Assembly: GCF_006704125.1 (NCBI RefSeq)
Contig: NZ_VIGH01000009.1
Span: 124,001-188,000 of the forward strand
DNA length: 64,000 bases
Direction of reading: 5' to 3'
Origin: Rhodococcus spelaei
GTDB lineage: Bacteria; Actinomycetota; Actinomycetes; Mycobacteriales; Mycobacteriaceae
Of the stretch, positions 26,201 to 34,592 are shown piece after piece; the stretch's first letter is position 1, and each line of letters opens with the position of its first letter. The notes under the pieces were generated by a model, which did not search any database, had not been told where the DNA came from, and saw only the letters and a list, made by a program, of their open reading frames with translations. Both the position numbers and the translations under genes were made by a program.

Positions 26201-27746
26201 GGTCCCACACGAGCCGTGGGCGCAGCTCGGCAAACTCGTCGGACGGGTAGCGCCCTGCGAGCAGGTCGAGGGTCGCGTCGAAGGCCGACCGCGGCAGGGC
26301 TGCAAAGCTGCCGGTACGGCGGACCGCCTCGAACCAGGCCGCCGCATCGAGCGGGTCGAGGGCGCAGGCGGCGACGGTGTGCTGGGCGAGGATGTCGAGC
26401 GGGTTGGCGGGTACCGCGAGGGCTTCGATCTTGCCCGCCGTCATCCGTTCCACGGTGACAGCGCAGTGGATCAGATCGGTGCGGTGCTTGGGGAACAGCA
26501 CGCCGCGGGAGATCTCGCCGACCTGGTGCCCGGCCCGGCCGACCCGCTGCAGTCCGCTGGCCACCGAGGGTGGCGCCTCGACCTGTACGACAAGGTCCAC
26601 CGCGCCCATGTCGATGCCCAGTTCGAGGCTGCTGGTCGCGACCACGCAGCGCAGCCGGCCCGACTTGAGGTCGTCCTCGATGATCGCGCGTTGGTCCTTG
26701 CTCACCGACCCGTGGTGGGCGCGTGCGAGCAGGGGATCGGCGCCGTGCGCGACTTCGGTGGGTGTGCCGATCTGGGAAGCGGGCTTGTGGACGGTGTCGA
26801 CGGGAGCGCCGAGCCGCTCGGCGTACACCTCGTTCAGTCGGGCGGTGAGCCGCTCGGCCAGTCGTCGGGAGTTGGCGAACACGATCGACGACGAGTGCTC
26901 GAGGACCAGGTCGACGATCTGTTCCTCGACGTGCGGCCAGATCGATCCCTGTTGCGGCGCAGGTGAACTGGAATCTTCGTCCGGTGTCGTAACCCCGAGT
27001 TCGGTCATGTCCTCGACCGGCACCCGCACGGTCAGGTCGAAGGTCTTCGGCACGGGCGGACAGACGATGTGCACCGGCGCGGAGCCGGCGAGGAAGCGGG
27101 CGACCTCCTCGTGCGGCCGGACGGTGGCCGAGAGCCCGATCCGCTGAGCCGGCCGCTCGAGCAGCATGTCGAGGCGTTCGAGTGAGAGCGCCAGGTGCGC
27201 GCCCCGTTTGGTAGCGGCGACGGCGTGCACCTCGTCCACGATCACGGTGCGCACCGTGGCGAGGGACTCGCGGGCAGCAGAGGTGAGCATCAGGAACAGC
27301 GACTCGGGAGTGGTGATGAGGATGTCCGGAGGGGTGCGGACCAGGGCGCGGCGGTCCGCCAGCGTCGTGTCCCCGGAGCGGACGCCGACGGTGATGTCCG
27401 GCGGGGTCAGACCCAGTCGCTTCGCGGTCTGGGTGATTCCGACCAGCGGGGCGCGCAGGTTGCGCTCGACGTCCACGGCCAGGGCCTTGAGTGGCGAGAT
27501 GTAGAGCACCGTGGTGCCCGGCGGACGCTTCTCGTCGTGCGGTCGGGTGGCCAGCTGGTCGAGCGCCCACAGGAAAGCGGAGAGGGTCTTGCCGGACCCG
27601 GTCGGGGCGACGACCAGGGCGTGCGAGCCGTCCGCGATGGCCTCCCAGGCCCCCAGCTGGGCGGGGGTCGGCGCGGGGAAGGCGCCGGTGAACCACTCCC
27701 GGGTGGGGGCGGAGAACCTGCCGAGCACCGTGTCCATGGTGTCCAT
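23208..27746 (-). CDS. lhr: Lhr-family superfamily 2 helicase
   Basis: 1,512 aa, close to the roughly 1,500 aa of mycobacterial Lhr. I prefer ATG 27746 over a GTG at 27767 because GGGGCAG lies upstream and MDTMDTVLGRFSAPTREWF then begins the domain. Motif I is VVAPTGSGKT (near residue 50), and motif II (DEVH) is VDEVHAVAATKRG. Motif VI is GLQRVGRAGHQ, in a stretch beginning SLELGIDMGAVDLVVQ. A winged helix and the long Lhr C-terminal region follow. It is an ATP-driven 3'-to-5' translocase that unwinds RNA:DNA hybrids in repair. The coupled Nei2 glycosylase supports a repair role. Confidence 0.95.
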   Translation of the reverse strand: MDTMDTVLGRFSAPTREWFTGAFPAPTPAQLGAWEAIADGSHALVVAPTGSGKTLSAFLWALDQLATRPHDEKRPPGTTVLYISPLKALAVDVERNLRAPLVGITQTAKRLGLTPPDITVGVRSGDTTLADRRALVRTPPDILITTPESLFLMLTSAARESLATVRTVIVDEVHAVAATKRGAHLALSLERLDMLLERPAQRIGLSATVRPHEEVARFLAGSAPVHIVCPPVPKTFDLTVRVPVEDMTELGVTTPDEDSSSPAPQQGSIWPHVEEQIVDLVLEHSSSIVFANSRRLAERLTARLNEVYAERLGAPVDTVHKPASQIGTPTEVAHGADPLLARAHHGSVSKDQRAIIEDDLKSGRLRCVVATSSLELGIDMGAVDLVVQVEAPPSVASGLQRVGRAGHQVGEISRGVLFPKHRTDLIHCAVTVERMTAGKIEALAVPANPLDILAQHTVAACALDPLDAAAWFEAVRRTGSFAALPRSAFDATLDLLAGRYPSDEFAELRPRLVWDRDADVLTGRPGAQRLAVTSGGAIPDRGLFTVYMVGEKASRVGELDEEMVYESRVGDVFALGATSWRIEEITHDRVLVSPAYGLPGRLPFWHGDGLGRPAELGAALGEFLREMSLGEATQLRTRLAGQGLDANATQNLLALVEEQAAATGQVPTDRTLMLERFRDELGDWRLVLHSPYGLPVHAPWALAVGARLQERYGIDSAPTASDDGIIVRLPDTEDAAPGVDLFVFEAGEIEDIVTEQVGHSALFASRFRECAARALLLPRRNPGRRAPLWQQRQRSAQLLDVARKFPTFPILLETVRECLQDVYDLPSLTRLFERIGRKQVRLVEVDTAAPSPFAGALLFDYVGAFMYEGDSPLAERRAAALSLDSALLAELLGRVELRELLDTDVIDLTERELQRLVPDRKAKDAEGVADLLRLLGPLTDEEVAARSLADPREWLAQLEAHKRAMRVAYAGNRWWVAIEDASRMRDALGVPLPIGTPAAFIEPALDPLGDLIGRYARSHGPFALADAAARFGLGTSVVRDVLRRLAVDKRVVEGEFRPAESGTEWCDAEVLRRLRRRSLAAARRDVEPVEPAALGRFLPDWQHVGGGLRGIDGVAAVIEQLAGVPIPASAWESMVLRSRVRDYQPAMLDELTTTGEVLWSGAGRISGSDGWVCLHPADAAPVTLAPPDATQLSEEGHAILEVLGSGGAFFFRNLSDRIGSTDDESLVASLWELVWSGHLTGDSFAPLRALLSGTTRSTPSHRTPRRAPRARPYRALARPALPSRTGPPSVGGRWSILPELEADPTVRAHARADVLLDRYGVLTRGSVVAESVPGGFALMYKVLRGFEDSGRCRRGYFVNTLGAAQFSTSDVVDRLRGYGDGSETDRNPGAVALAATDPANPYGAALPWPSLDGGHRPGRKAGAVVVLVGGELVLYVERGGKTMLTFTEDDAALRSAAGALVNLVDGGGADKIVVEKVDGESVHGSALSPVLVEAGFAATPRGLRKRASYARS

Positions 27747-27822
27747 ACTGCCCCGCGACACCGACACGGCGGGAAGGGTGCAAAAGCCCGATTCTGGGTG
27801 TTCGGCGTCCTACCGTGGGGGA

Positions 27823-28659
27823 ATGGACAGGAGCGAGACTCCGTACCGGAGGGTGGGCAGCGGCGAACCGGTGCTGCTGATCCACCCCTTCGCCCTCTCT
27901 CACCACGTCTGGCATGCGACCGCGGACCTGCTCTCCGCCGACCACGACGTCCTCGCGGCGTCGATGCCCGGCCATTGGTGCGGCGAACGGATCCGTGCGA
28001 GGGAGGTGAGTGTCGCGGCCTACGCGGACGGGCTGGAACGGGTCCTCGACGGCGTCGGATGGGAAACCTGCCACGTGGTCGGGAACTCGCTCGGCGGGTG
28101 GTTGGCCTTCGAACTCGAACGACGCGGGCGCGCGAGGTCGGTGACCGCGATCGCGCCGGCGGGTGGTTGGGCGAACCCGTCCTGGGACGAACTTCGGCTG
28201 GGCGCGATCTTCCTGGGATTGGCGCCACTGATCGGCCTCGGCCGGGTGCTCGGCGACCCGGCGACCCGGATCCCGCTGGTGCGCAGGCAGTCACTGCGCC
28301 TGCTCAGCCGCGACGTCGACGCAGTGTCCGAACGTGACTTCCGGACCGTCGTGCGGGCCGCCACCCACTGCAGTGCCTACCTCCCGACCGAGTGGATGGG
28401 ACTGCGCGACGGCGGAATTCGCGGACTCGGTGCGGTGCAGGCGCCGACCCGGCTGGTGCTGTGCGAGCACGACGTGCTGCTGCCCGTCGACCGGTACGCT
28501 CGCCGGTTCCTGGACGAGTTGCCGTCGTGGGCGCGACGCACCGTGTTGCCGGGTGTCGGGCACGTACCGATGCTGGAGGACCCGCAACTGGTGGCGGACA
28601 CGATCCGCGAGCACGTCGGCGAGGTGGTCGCCGGTAAGTCGCGGGGGCACGTCAGGTAG
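27823..28659 (+). CDS. Alpha/beta hydrolase
   Basis: 278 aa. ATG 27823 follows TACCGT (27811-27816) by 6 bases and a GGGGG run. The fold is complete: LLIHPFALSHHVWH oxyanion loop, nucleophile elbow GNSLGG (Ser about residue 87), acid in CEHDVLLPVDR, and catalytic His in GVGHVPMLEDPQLVAD. A hydrophobic cap segment lies around 115-145 (FLGLAPLIGLGRVLG). It resembles small esterases or C-C hydrolases. The substrate is unknown. It is divergent from lhr and convergent with the acyl-CoA dehydrogenase gene. Confidence 0.87.
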   Translation: MDRSETPYRRVGSGEPVLLIHPFALSHHVWHATADLLSADHDVLAASMPGHWCGERIRAREVSVAAYADGLERVLDGVGWETCHVVGNSLGGWLAFELERRGRARSVTAIAPAGGWANPSWDELRLGAIFLGLAPLIGLGRVLGDPATRIPLVRRQSLRLLSRDVDAVSERDFRTVVRAATHCSAYLPTEWMGLRDGGIRGLGAVQAPTRLVLCEHDVLLPVDRYARRFLDELPSWARRTVLPGVGHVPMLEDPQLVADTIREHVGEVVAGKSRGHVR

Positions 28660-28660
28660 C

Positions 28661-29677
28661 TCAGGCACCGCCGCCGAGTCGGTCCAGCAAGGCCGCCCGG
28701 ATCTGCGGTCGTGACGCCGCGACCAGGGTCAGCGTCGCCTCACGGACGAGCCGTTCCGCGGTGCTGCCGCCCAGCGACGCGGCACTGCCGGTGGCCGTGA
28801 CCAGGGCGGCCGCCGACCGCAGCGCGAGCTCGGATGCTTGGGCCCGCGCGGTGAAGAGGTCGCCGCGACCTGACAGCGCGGCGTCGAGGTTCGCGCGCAC
28901 CCCCGACGTCTCGTCCGCCAACCTGGTCGTGTCGCAACCCGTCTCGGCGAGCTCGGTCAGGCAACGCCGCGTCACGCCGGTCGCCATGCATCCGTTGAAC
29001 CACGACCCGAAGGTCTGTCCGGCCCGGAACTGATCTGGAGACACCACGTTCGCGACGCGGTCGTCGGGCACCTCGTAGCCGTCGAAGCGCATCCGGACGG
29101 TGTTGCTGCCGCGGGCCGCGATCAGCGGAAGGTCCTCGACCGACACCCCGCCGGCCGCGGTGGCATCGACCACCGCGTGCACGATCGAGTCGTCGAACTC
29201 GTCGCGGGCGCTCAGTTGCAGGACGTCGACGATGCCCCAGCCGGTGACGAAGGGCGCGACCCCGTCGAGGACGTAACCACCCTCCACCCGGCGCGCGTAC
29301 AGCAGTGGCGGCTGCGGGATCGCTCCGGCGAACGCGACGCCGGCGCGGACCGAGCCGGCGAGCAGATCGTCCCAGTACCGTTCGCGCAGCGCCTGATTCG
29401 GGCTGCCGGCGAGTCCGGCGACGACACCGTGATGCTGCATCCAGGTGAAGCCGGTGGCCAGGCAGCCGCCGCAGAGTGTCTCGACGACGGCGACCAGGTC
29501 GTCGAGTCCGAGTGTGGGACCGCCCATCTCCGGTGGCGCGGCCAGCCCGTAGAAGCCCGCCTCGGCCAGCGCCTCGAAGTGGCTCACCGGGATCTCACCG
29601 TCGGCGTCGACGCTGCCCGCGGCCGGGAACAGCACGTCCTCGGCGATGTCGCGGGCGAGCGCGGGCCAGACGGTCAC
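28661..29677 (-). CDS. Acyl-CoA dehydrogenase family protein
   Basis: 338 aa, slightly shorter than the usual 380. The N-terminal helical domain (VWPALARDIAEDVLFPAAGSVDADGEIPVSHFEALAEAGFYGLAAPPEMGGP) and the middle beta domain (VAFAGAIPQPPLLYARRVEGGYVLDGVAPFVTGWGIVDVL) fit the family. The C-terminal helices are short and I cannot locate a convincing catalytic Glu, so a hydroxylase-like or otherwise divergent member is possible. It is a FAD enzyme acting on an acyl-CoA or aromatic substrate. The gene starts with GTG, 6 bases after TACGCT (minus, 29689-29684). Confidence 0.82.
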   Translation of the reverse strand: MTVWPALARDIAEDVLFPAAGSVDADGEIPVSHFEALAEAGFYGLAAPPEMGGPTLGLDDLVAVVETLCGGCLATGFTWMQHHGVVAGLAGSPNQALRERYWDDLLAGSVRAGVAFAGAIPQPPLLYARRVEGGYVLDGVAPFVTGWGIVDVLQLSARDEFDDSIVHAVVDATAAGGVSVEDLPLIAARGSNTVRMRFDGYEVPDDRVANVVSPDQFRAGQTFGSWFNGCMATGVTRRCLTELAETGCDTTRLADETSGVRANLDAALSGRGDLFTARAQASELALRSAAALVTATGSAASLGGSTAERLVREATLTLVAASRPQIRAALLDRLGGGA

Positions 29678-29758
29678 GGAACAAGCGTAGGCGCGGGGAG
29701 CCCGAACGCCCGTGATTTCAGCCCTGTGGCGGGCGGGGATCGGCTAGGTTCAGTTCCT

Positions 29759-30694
29759 ATGACTTCGGGTGACAGACATCTTCGCCGGGGCTTGGTGATC
29801 GGCTGCGGCGGCACGCTGGGTGCGGCCTGGACCGTCGCCGCGCTCGCGGCGGTCCGCGACGAACTGGACTGGGATCCACGCGAAGCCGACGTGCTGGTCG
29901 GCACGTCGGCGGGTGCCGAACTGGTGACCATGCTCGGCAGCGGCGTCGGCGTCGACGACATGCTGGCGATGCAATTGGGGGAGCAGGTCACTCGGCCGGC
30001 GCTGCAGACGCACGTCGCCGACGCACCCGGCCGGTTCCCGCCACTGCCGCGGATCGGGCTCGGCTCACTCCCGTTGGTGCGGCGCGGTGTCCGGCGCGAG
30101 GTCGGAACCGTCACCGCCCTGAGCGGACTGCTACCGCCTGGCGGCGGTGACGCGTCCTGGCTGGATCGGCTCGCGACCGGACTCAACCCCGGACGGACCT
30201 GGGTACCGCACCCGGCGACCTGGCTGGTCGCGATGGACTACGCGACCGGAGACCGCGTCGCATTCGGTTCACCCGGCGCGCCGGAAGCGACGCTCTCGCA
30301 GGCGTTGCGCGCGTCCTGGGCAATCCCCGGTTGGATGCCACCGGTGCGGATCGGCGGCCGCCGGTACGTGGACGGTGGAGCCGCGTCGACCGCCTCGGCC
30401 GACCTGGTCGCCCCACTCGAACTCGATGAGCTCGTGGTCCTCGCGCCGATGGCCTCCACCAGGGCGGTGCCCGCCCGCGGCACCGCCCGCGCGGAACGAC
30501 TGATCCTGCGCGGCTGGATGAGTGCCGGCCTGGACGCGGAGATCGCCGCGGTCGCGGCGGCGGGTACCCGGGTCATCCGGCTCGACGCCACCGCCGAGGA
30601 CCTGGCCGTGATGGGCCCGAACTTCATGGACGACCGGCGCCGGCTCGCGACGCTCGAGTCCTCCCTGCGCACCACACGGAAGGTACTGGCATGA
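29759..30694 (+). CDS. Patatin-like phospholipase
   Basis: 311 aa. The Ser-Asp dyad is clear: oxyanion-hole GCGGTLGAAW (about residues 15-24), nucleophile GTSAG (about 49-53), and catalytic Asp in DGGAAS (about 206). It is predicted to hydrolyse acyl ester bonds of lipids in the cytosol or at the membrane; no signal peptide is seen. ATG 29759 lies 8 bases after TAGGTT (29745-29750). It is the first gene of a three-gene operon joined by 4-base overlaps with a Baeyer-Villiger monooxygenase and an SDR, which suggests sequential work on one lipid or ketone substrate. Confidence 0.9.
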   Translation: MTSGDRHLRRGLVIGCGGTLGAAWTVAALAAVRDELDWDPREADVLVGTSAGAELVTMLGSGVGVDDMLAMQLGEQVTRPALQTHVADAPGRFPPLPRIGLGSLPLVRRGVRREVGTVTALSGLLPPGGGDASWLDRLATGLNPGRTWVPHPATWLVAMDYATGDRVAFGSPGAPEATLSQALRASWAIPGWMPPVRIGGRRYVDGGAASTASADLVAPLELDELVVLAPMASTRAVPARGTARAERLILRGWMSAGLDAEIAAVAAAGTRVIRLDATAEDLAVMGPNFMDDRRRLATLESSLRTTRKVLA

Positions 30695-32154
30695 CACAGA
30701 CGGAACACTTCGAGGTCGTCGTCGTAGGCGCGGGCATCTCCGGCATCGGTGCCGCGATCACCTTGCGGCGGATGGGGATCACCGACTTCGCGATTCTCGA
30801 GAAGGGCGACTCGCTCGGCGGAACCTGGCGCGACAACGACTATCCCGGGTGCGCCTGCGACGTCCCGTCCGGCCTGTACTCGTTCTCGTTCGCGCCGAAT
30901 CCGGAGTGGACCCGGCTGTTCGCTGGTCAGGACGAGATCCGCCGCTACATCGACCGGACCGCCGCCGACCACGGGGTCGGCCCGCACGTGCGTTTCGGTA
31001 CCGAGCTGGTCCGCGCGGACTGGGACGAGTCGGCCCACCGCTGGCAGCTGCAGACCACGAAGGGCACGTTTACCGCGAACTCCGTGGTCGCGGCCGTCGG
31101 ACCCTGGAACGAGCCGCTCGTGCCGTCGATCCCCGGCCTGGACACCTTCGGTGGCAAGGTCTTCCACTCCTCGCGCTGGGATCACGACTACGACCTCACC
31201 GGTAAGCGCGTGGCTGTGGTCGGCACCGGCGCCTCCGCGGCGCAGTTCGTGCCCGCGATCGCGCCGAGCGTGGGGGAGCTGCACCTCTACCAGCGCACGG
31301 CCCAATGGGTGCTACCGAAGCCGGACCACCACGTGCCCGAGGCCGAACGCTGGGTGATGCGCCGGATACCCGGCGCCCACCGCGCACTGCGCGCGATCGA
31401 GTACTCGATCATGGAGGCACTCGGGCTCGGGTTCCGGCACCCGTGGATCCTGCGGATCGTGCAGCAGATCGGCAAGGCGCAGTTGCGCGCCCAGGTCCGC
31501 GACCCCGAGTTGCGTCGAGCGCTCACCCCCGACTACACCCTCGGCTGCAAGCGTCTGCTGCTGTCGAACACCTATTACCCGGCGCTGACCCGGCCCAACG
31601 TCGAGGTGCACGCCAACGCGGTCGCGTCCGTCCGGGGCAACACCGTGATCGGGGCCGACGGCGCCGAGCGGGAGGTCGACGCGATCATCCTCGGCACCGG
31701 CTTCCACATCCTCGACATGCCGATCGGCGGCAAGATCTTCGACGGCGAGGGTCGTAGCCTCGACGAGCACTGGAAGGGCAGCCCGCAGGCCTACCTCGGC
31801 ACCACGATCGCCGGCTTCCCCAATGCCTATGTGCTGCTGGGTCCGGCGCTCGGCACCGGCCACACCTCGGCGTTCATGATCCTCGAGGCGCAACTGGGCT
31901 ACCTGGCGAAGGCGATCGCCGCGGCCAGGGACGGCAACTGGACCCGGATGGAGACCCGGCCTGAGGTGCAGGCGGCCTTCAACGCCGAGGTGCAGCAGGC
32001 GTTGGCCACCACCGTCTACAACGCCGGTGGATGCCAGAGCTACTTCCTGGACGTCAACGGACGCAACAGCTTCAACTGGCCGTGGTCCACCGCACGGATG
32101 CAAGCCCGGCTCGACGAATTCGACGAGCGCGCCTACGAGATGGAGAAACTGTGA
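30691..32154 (+). CDS. FAD-dependent Baeyer-Villiger-type monooxygenase
   Basis: 487 aa, ATG overlapping the patatin stop by 4 bases. First Rossmann motif VVGAGISGIGAAITL, then LGGTWRDNDYPGCACDVPS. The type I BVMO fingerprint FGGKVFHSSRWDHD (FxGxxxHxxxWD) is near residues 152-165 and is followed by the NADPH Rossmann motif VAVVGTGASAAQ. GTGFHILDMPIGG closes the FAD domain. It inserts oxygen next to a ketone to give an ester or lactone, in the EthA/MymA group. The upstream patatin could hydrolyse the product ester and the downstream SDR could supply the ketone from an alcohol (inference). Confidence 0.93.
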   Translation: MTQTEHFEVVVVGAGISGIGAAITLRRMGITDFAILEKGDSLGGTWRDNDYPGCACDVPSGLYSFSFAPNPEWTRLFAGQDEIRRYIDRTAADHGVGPHVRFGTELVRADWDESAHRWQLQTTKGTFTANSVVAAVGPWNEPLVPSIPGLDTFGGKVFHSSRWDHDYDLTGKRVAVVGTGASAAQFVPAIAPSVGELHLYQRTAQWVLPKPDHHVPEAERWVMRRIPGAHRALRAIEYSIMEALGLGFRHPWILRIVQQIGKAQLRAQVRDPELRRALTPDYTLGCKRLLLSNTYYPALTRPNVEVHANAVASVRGNTVIGADGAEREVDAIILGTGFHILDMPIGGKIFDGEGRSLDEHWKGSPQAYLGTTIAGFPNAYVLLGPALGTGHTSAFMILEAQLGYLAKAIAAARDGNWTRMETRPEVQAAFNAEVQQALATTVYNAGGCQSYFLDVNGRNSFNWPWSTARMQARLDEFDERAYEMEKL

Positions 32155-32987
32155 GCTACCCGGGAATCGAACTGAGAAACGCAGTCGTGCTCGTCACCGG
32201 GGCCGGCCGCGGCATCGGTCGGGCGACCGCAGTGGCGATGGCCGCACGCGGGGCGAAGGTTGCCTGCGCAGACCTCGATCGCGCCGCGGCCGACGACGTC
32301 GCCGGCGGGATCGGTTCGGCGGCAAGGCCGTACACGCTGGACGTGCGCACCCGGGCGTCCTGGGACGAGTGCGTGGCGGCGGTGGTCGCAGACCTCGGCC
32401 CGATCGACGTGCTGGTCGGCAACGCCGGGGTGATGCCGGTCGCGCCGTTCCTCGACGAGTCGGACGAGATCGGCGAGGCCACGATCGACGTGAACGTATG
32501 GGGACTGATTCACGGCATGCGTGCGGTGGCGCCGGCGATGATCGAACGGCGCCGCGGCCACATCGTCAACGTCGCCTCGCTCGCGGGCAAGATCGCCATC
32601 CCCGGTCTGGCCGTCTACAACGCGAGCAAGTTCGCCGCCGTCGGGCTCTCGTCGACCGCCAGGCTCGAGTTCGCCGAACACGGCGTGAGTGTGTCCACCG
32701 TGCTGCCCAGTGCGGTGCGCACCACGCTCACCTCCGGGCTTCCCCTCGGCAAGGGACTGCCGACCGTGGACCCCGAGGACATCGCGGCGGCCGTGGTCCG
32801 GACCTGCCGCACCCGTCGCGCGCAGACCCCGGTCCCCGGTTACCTCGCCGCGCTCGACCTCGGCCTTGCCGTCGCGCCGGAACCGCTCCTCACCTTGATT
32901 CGCAAGCTCGTCGGCGGCAACCGCGCCGTCGACTCGGTGGACACGACGGCGCGTGCCGACTACGACGAGCGGCTCCGCCGCCTGTGA
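32151..32987 (+). CDS. Short-chain dehydrogenase/reductase, third gene of the BVMO operon
   Basis: 278 aa. GTG start overlaps the monooxygenase stop by 4 bases. TGAGRGIG nucleotide loop (about residues 16-23), Asp in ACADLD (NAD preference), NAGVMPV, Ser in NVASLAG, YNASK catalytic pair (about 156-160). The tail is longer than in minimal SDRs and contains the hydrophobic LLTLIRKLVGG, perhaps a membrane-associating helix as in mycobacterial SDRs of lipid metabolism. The stop codon is inside the left arm of a strong terminator hairpin. Confidence 0.92.
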   Translation: MSYPGIELRNAVVLVTGAGRGIGRATAVAMAARGAKVACADLDRAAADDVAGGIGSAARPYTLDVRTRASWDECVAAVVADLGPIDVLVGNAGVMPVAPFLDESDEIGEATIDVNVWGLIHGMRAVAPAMIERRRGHIVNVASLAGKIAIPGLAVYNASKFAAVGLSSTARLEFAEHGVSVSTVLPSAVRTTLTSGLPLGKGLPTVDPEDIAAAVVRTCRTRRAQTPVPGYLAALDLGLAVAPEPLLTLIRKLVGGNRAVDSVDTTARADYDERLRRL

Positions 32988-33024
32988 GTCCTTCTGGCCC
33001 CCACCGGGACCAGAAGGACTCACA
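32983..33024. terminator. Strong bidirectional hairpin between converging genes
   Basis: A perfect 15-bp stem (TGTGAGTCCTTCTGG at 32983-32997 with CCAGAAGGACTCACA at 33010-33024) closes a 12-base loop. It overlaps the SDR stop codon and ends 7 bases before the pcd stop on the other strand. No T-run follows. Confidence 0.85.
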
Positions 33025-33031
33025 GGGCGCG

Positions 33032-34540
33032 TCAGCCCCCGAACTTCACACCCTGGGCGAGGGGCAGCTGGTCGGAGTAGTTGACGGTGTTGGTGGCGCG
33101 CCGCATGTAGGCCTTCCACGAATCGGATCCCGACTCGCGACCGCCGCCGGTCTCCTTCTCGCCCCCGAACGCGCCGCCGATCTCCGCCCCGGAGGTGCCG
33201 ATGTTCACGTTGGCGATGCCGCAGTCGGAACCGTCCGCCGCCAGGAACCGCTCGGCCTCGCGCTGGTCGAGGGTGAACACGGCCGAGGAGAGTCCCTGGG
33301 GCACGTCGTTGTGCAGCGCTATCGCCTCGTCGAGGGTGTCGTAGCCGAGCACGTAGAGGACGGGCGCGAACGTCTCCTCCCGCACCACCTCGGTCTGTGC
33401 CGGCATCCGGACCAGCGCCGGCGTGACGTACACCCCGGCTCGGTCGAGCCGCTCGCCGCCACACACCACAGTCCCGCCGTCGGCGCGGGCCCGCTCCAGC
33501 GCGGACGCCATCGCCGCCCAGGACTGTTCGCGGATCAGCGGGCCGACCAGCACGCCGTCCTCGGTGGGGTCCCCGACCCGCAGCTGTCGGTACGCGTCGG
33601 CGAGCCGGTCGACCACGGTGTCGACGATCGAGGCGTGCACGATCAGTCGGCGCAGGCTCGTGCACCGCTGGCCGGCGGTCCCGGCTGCGGAGAACACGAC
33701 GGCGCGCACGGCCAGGTCGAGGTCTGCCGTCGGTGCCACCACCGCGGCATTGTTTCCGCCCAACTCCAGCAGGCACCGACCGAACCGTGCCGCGACGCGC
33801 GGCCCCACAGTCCGGCCCATGCGCACCGATCCGGTCGCGCTGACCAGCGCGACGCGGGGGTCGTCGACCAGCTGTTCGCCGACCGGTCCGGGTCCGAGCA
33901 CCAGGCGGTGCACGCCGTCCGGTGCACCGACATCGCGAGCGGCCCTGCGCAGCAACGCGTCACACGCGATCGCCGTCAGCGGCGTCAGTTCGGACGGCTT
34001 CCACACCACGGTGTCCCCGCAGACCAGGGCGAGGGCGGTGTTCCAGGACCACACGGCGACGGGGAAGTTGAATGCGGAGATCACGCCGACCACGCCGAGC
34101 GGGTGCCAGGTCTCCATCAGCCGGTGACCGGGGCGCTCGGAGGCCATCGTGCGGCCGTACAGCTGCCGGGACAGCCCGACCGCGAACTCGCAGATGTCGA
34201 TCATCTCCTGCACCTCGCCGAGCGCCTCGGAGGTGACCTTCCCCGCCTCGAGGGTGACCAGGTCCGCGAGGTCGGCCTTGTGCTCGGTCAGCAGTTCACC
34301 GAGCCGGCGGACCAACACACCGCGCTGCGGCGCGGGCACCGTGCGCCACCGCGAGAACGCCTGGTGCGCTTGGTCGATCGCGTCGGAGACCTGCTCCGGA
34401 TTGCTGGGGTTCAGCCTGCACAGGACGGATCCGTCGAGCGGGGTCCGGGCGATCAGTTCCCCGTCGGCGGCGGGATGGTCGTCGGCGGCGCCGCACGCGC
34501 GCAGCGCCTGTTCGGCTCGGGCGCGAAGGCTGCTGGTCAT
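33032..34540 (-). CDS. pcd: Piperideine-6-carboxylate (aminoadipate semialdehyde) dehydrogenase
   Basis: 502 aa aldehyde dehydrogenase. NAD-site ISAFNFPVAVWSWNTALALVCGDTVVWKPSE (about 150-180), catalytic Glu in LELGGNNAAVV (about 255), catalytic Cys in GQRCTSLRRL (about 290). The ATG has AGAGGA a few bases upstream. ALDH7-type features and adjacency to lrpA and lat identify it as the second step of lysine catabolism: L-aminoadipate-6-semialdehyde (cyclic piperideine form) to L-2-aminoadipate. The order pcd-lrpA-lat matches Rv3293-Rv3291c-Rv3290c. In some actinomycetes the product feeds beta-lactams, but no such genes are visible here. Confidence 0.9.
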   Translation of the reverse strand: MTSSLRARAEQALRACGAADDHPAADGELIARTPLDGSVLCRLNPSNPEQVSDAIDQAHQAFSRWRTVPAPQRGVLVRRLGELLTEHKADLADLVTLEAGKVTSEALGEVQEMIDICEFAVGLSRQLYGRTMASERPGHRLMETWHPLGVVGVISAFNFPVAVWSWNTALALVCGDTVVWKPSELTPLTAIACDALLRRAARDVGAPDGVHRLVLGPGPVGEQLVDDPRVALVSATGSVRMGRTVGPRVAARFGRCLLELGGNNAAVVAPTADLDLAVRAVVFSAAGTAGQRCTSLRRLIVHASIVDTVVDRLADAYRQLRVGDPTEDGVLVGPLIREQSWAAMASALERARADGGTVVCGGERLDRAGVYVTPALVRMPAQTEVVREETFAPVLYVLGYDTLDEAIALHNDVPQGLSSAVFTLDQREAERFLAADGSDCGIANVNIGTSGAEIGGAFGGEKETGGGRESGSDSWKAYMRRATNTVNYSDQLPLAQGVKFGG

Positions 34541-34592
34541 CGGAGAGTCCTCTCGAGCGCATGGTCGGGGCCGGCTGGGTTAGCCTGCCCCC

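Noticed and set aside
27747-27767. Upstream GTG start for lhr
   Set aside because: It adds only seven unconserved residues, and a purine-rich ribosome site precedes ATG 27746.
25504-28074. 856-codon minus-strand frame overlapping lhr
   Set aside because: It shares the region with the helicase motifs in another frame, and its translation is low-complexity Arg/Pro/Gly.
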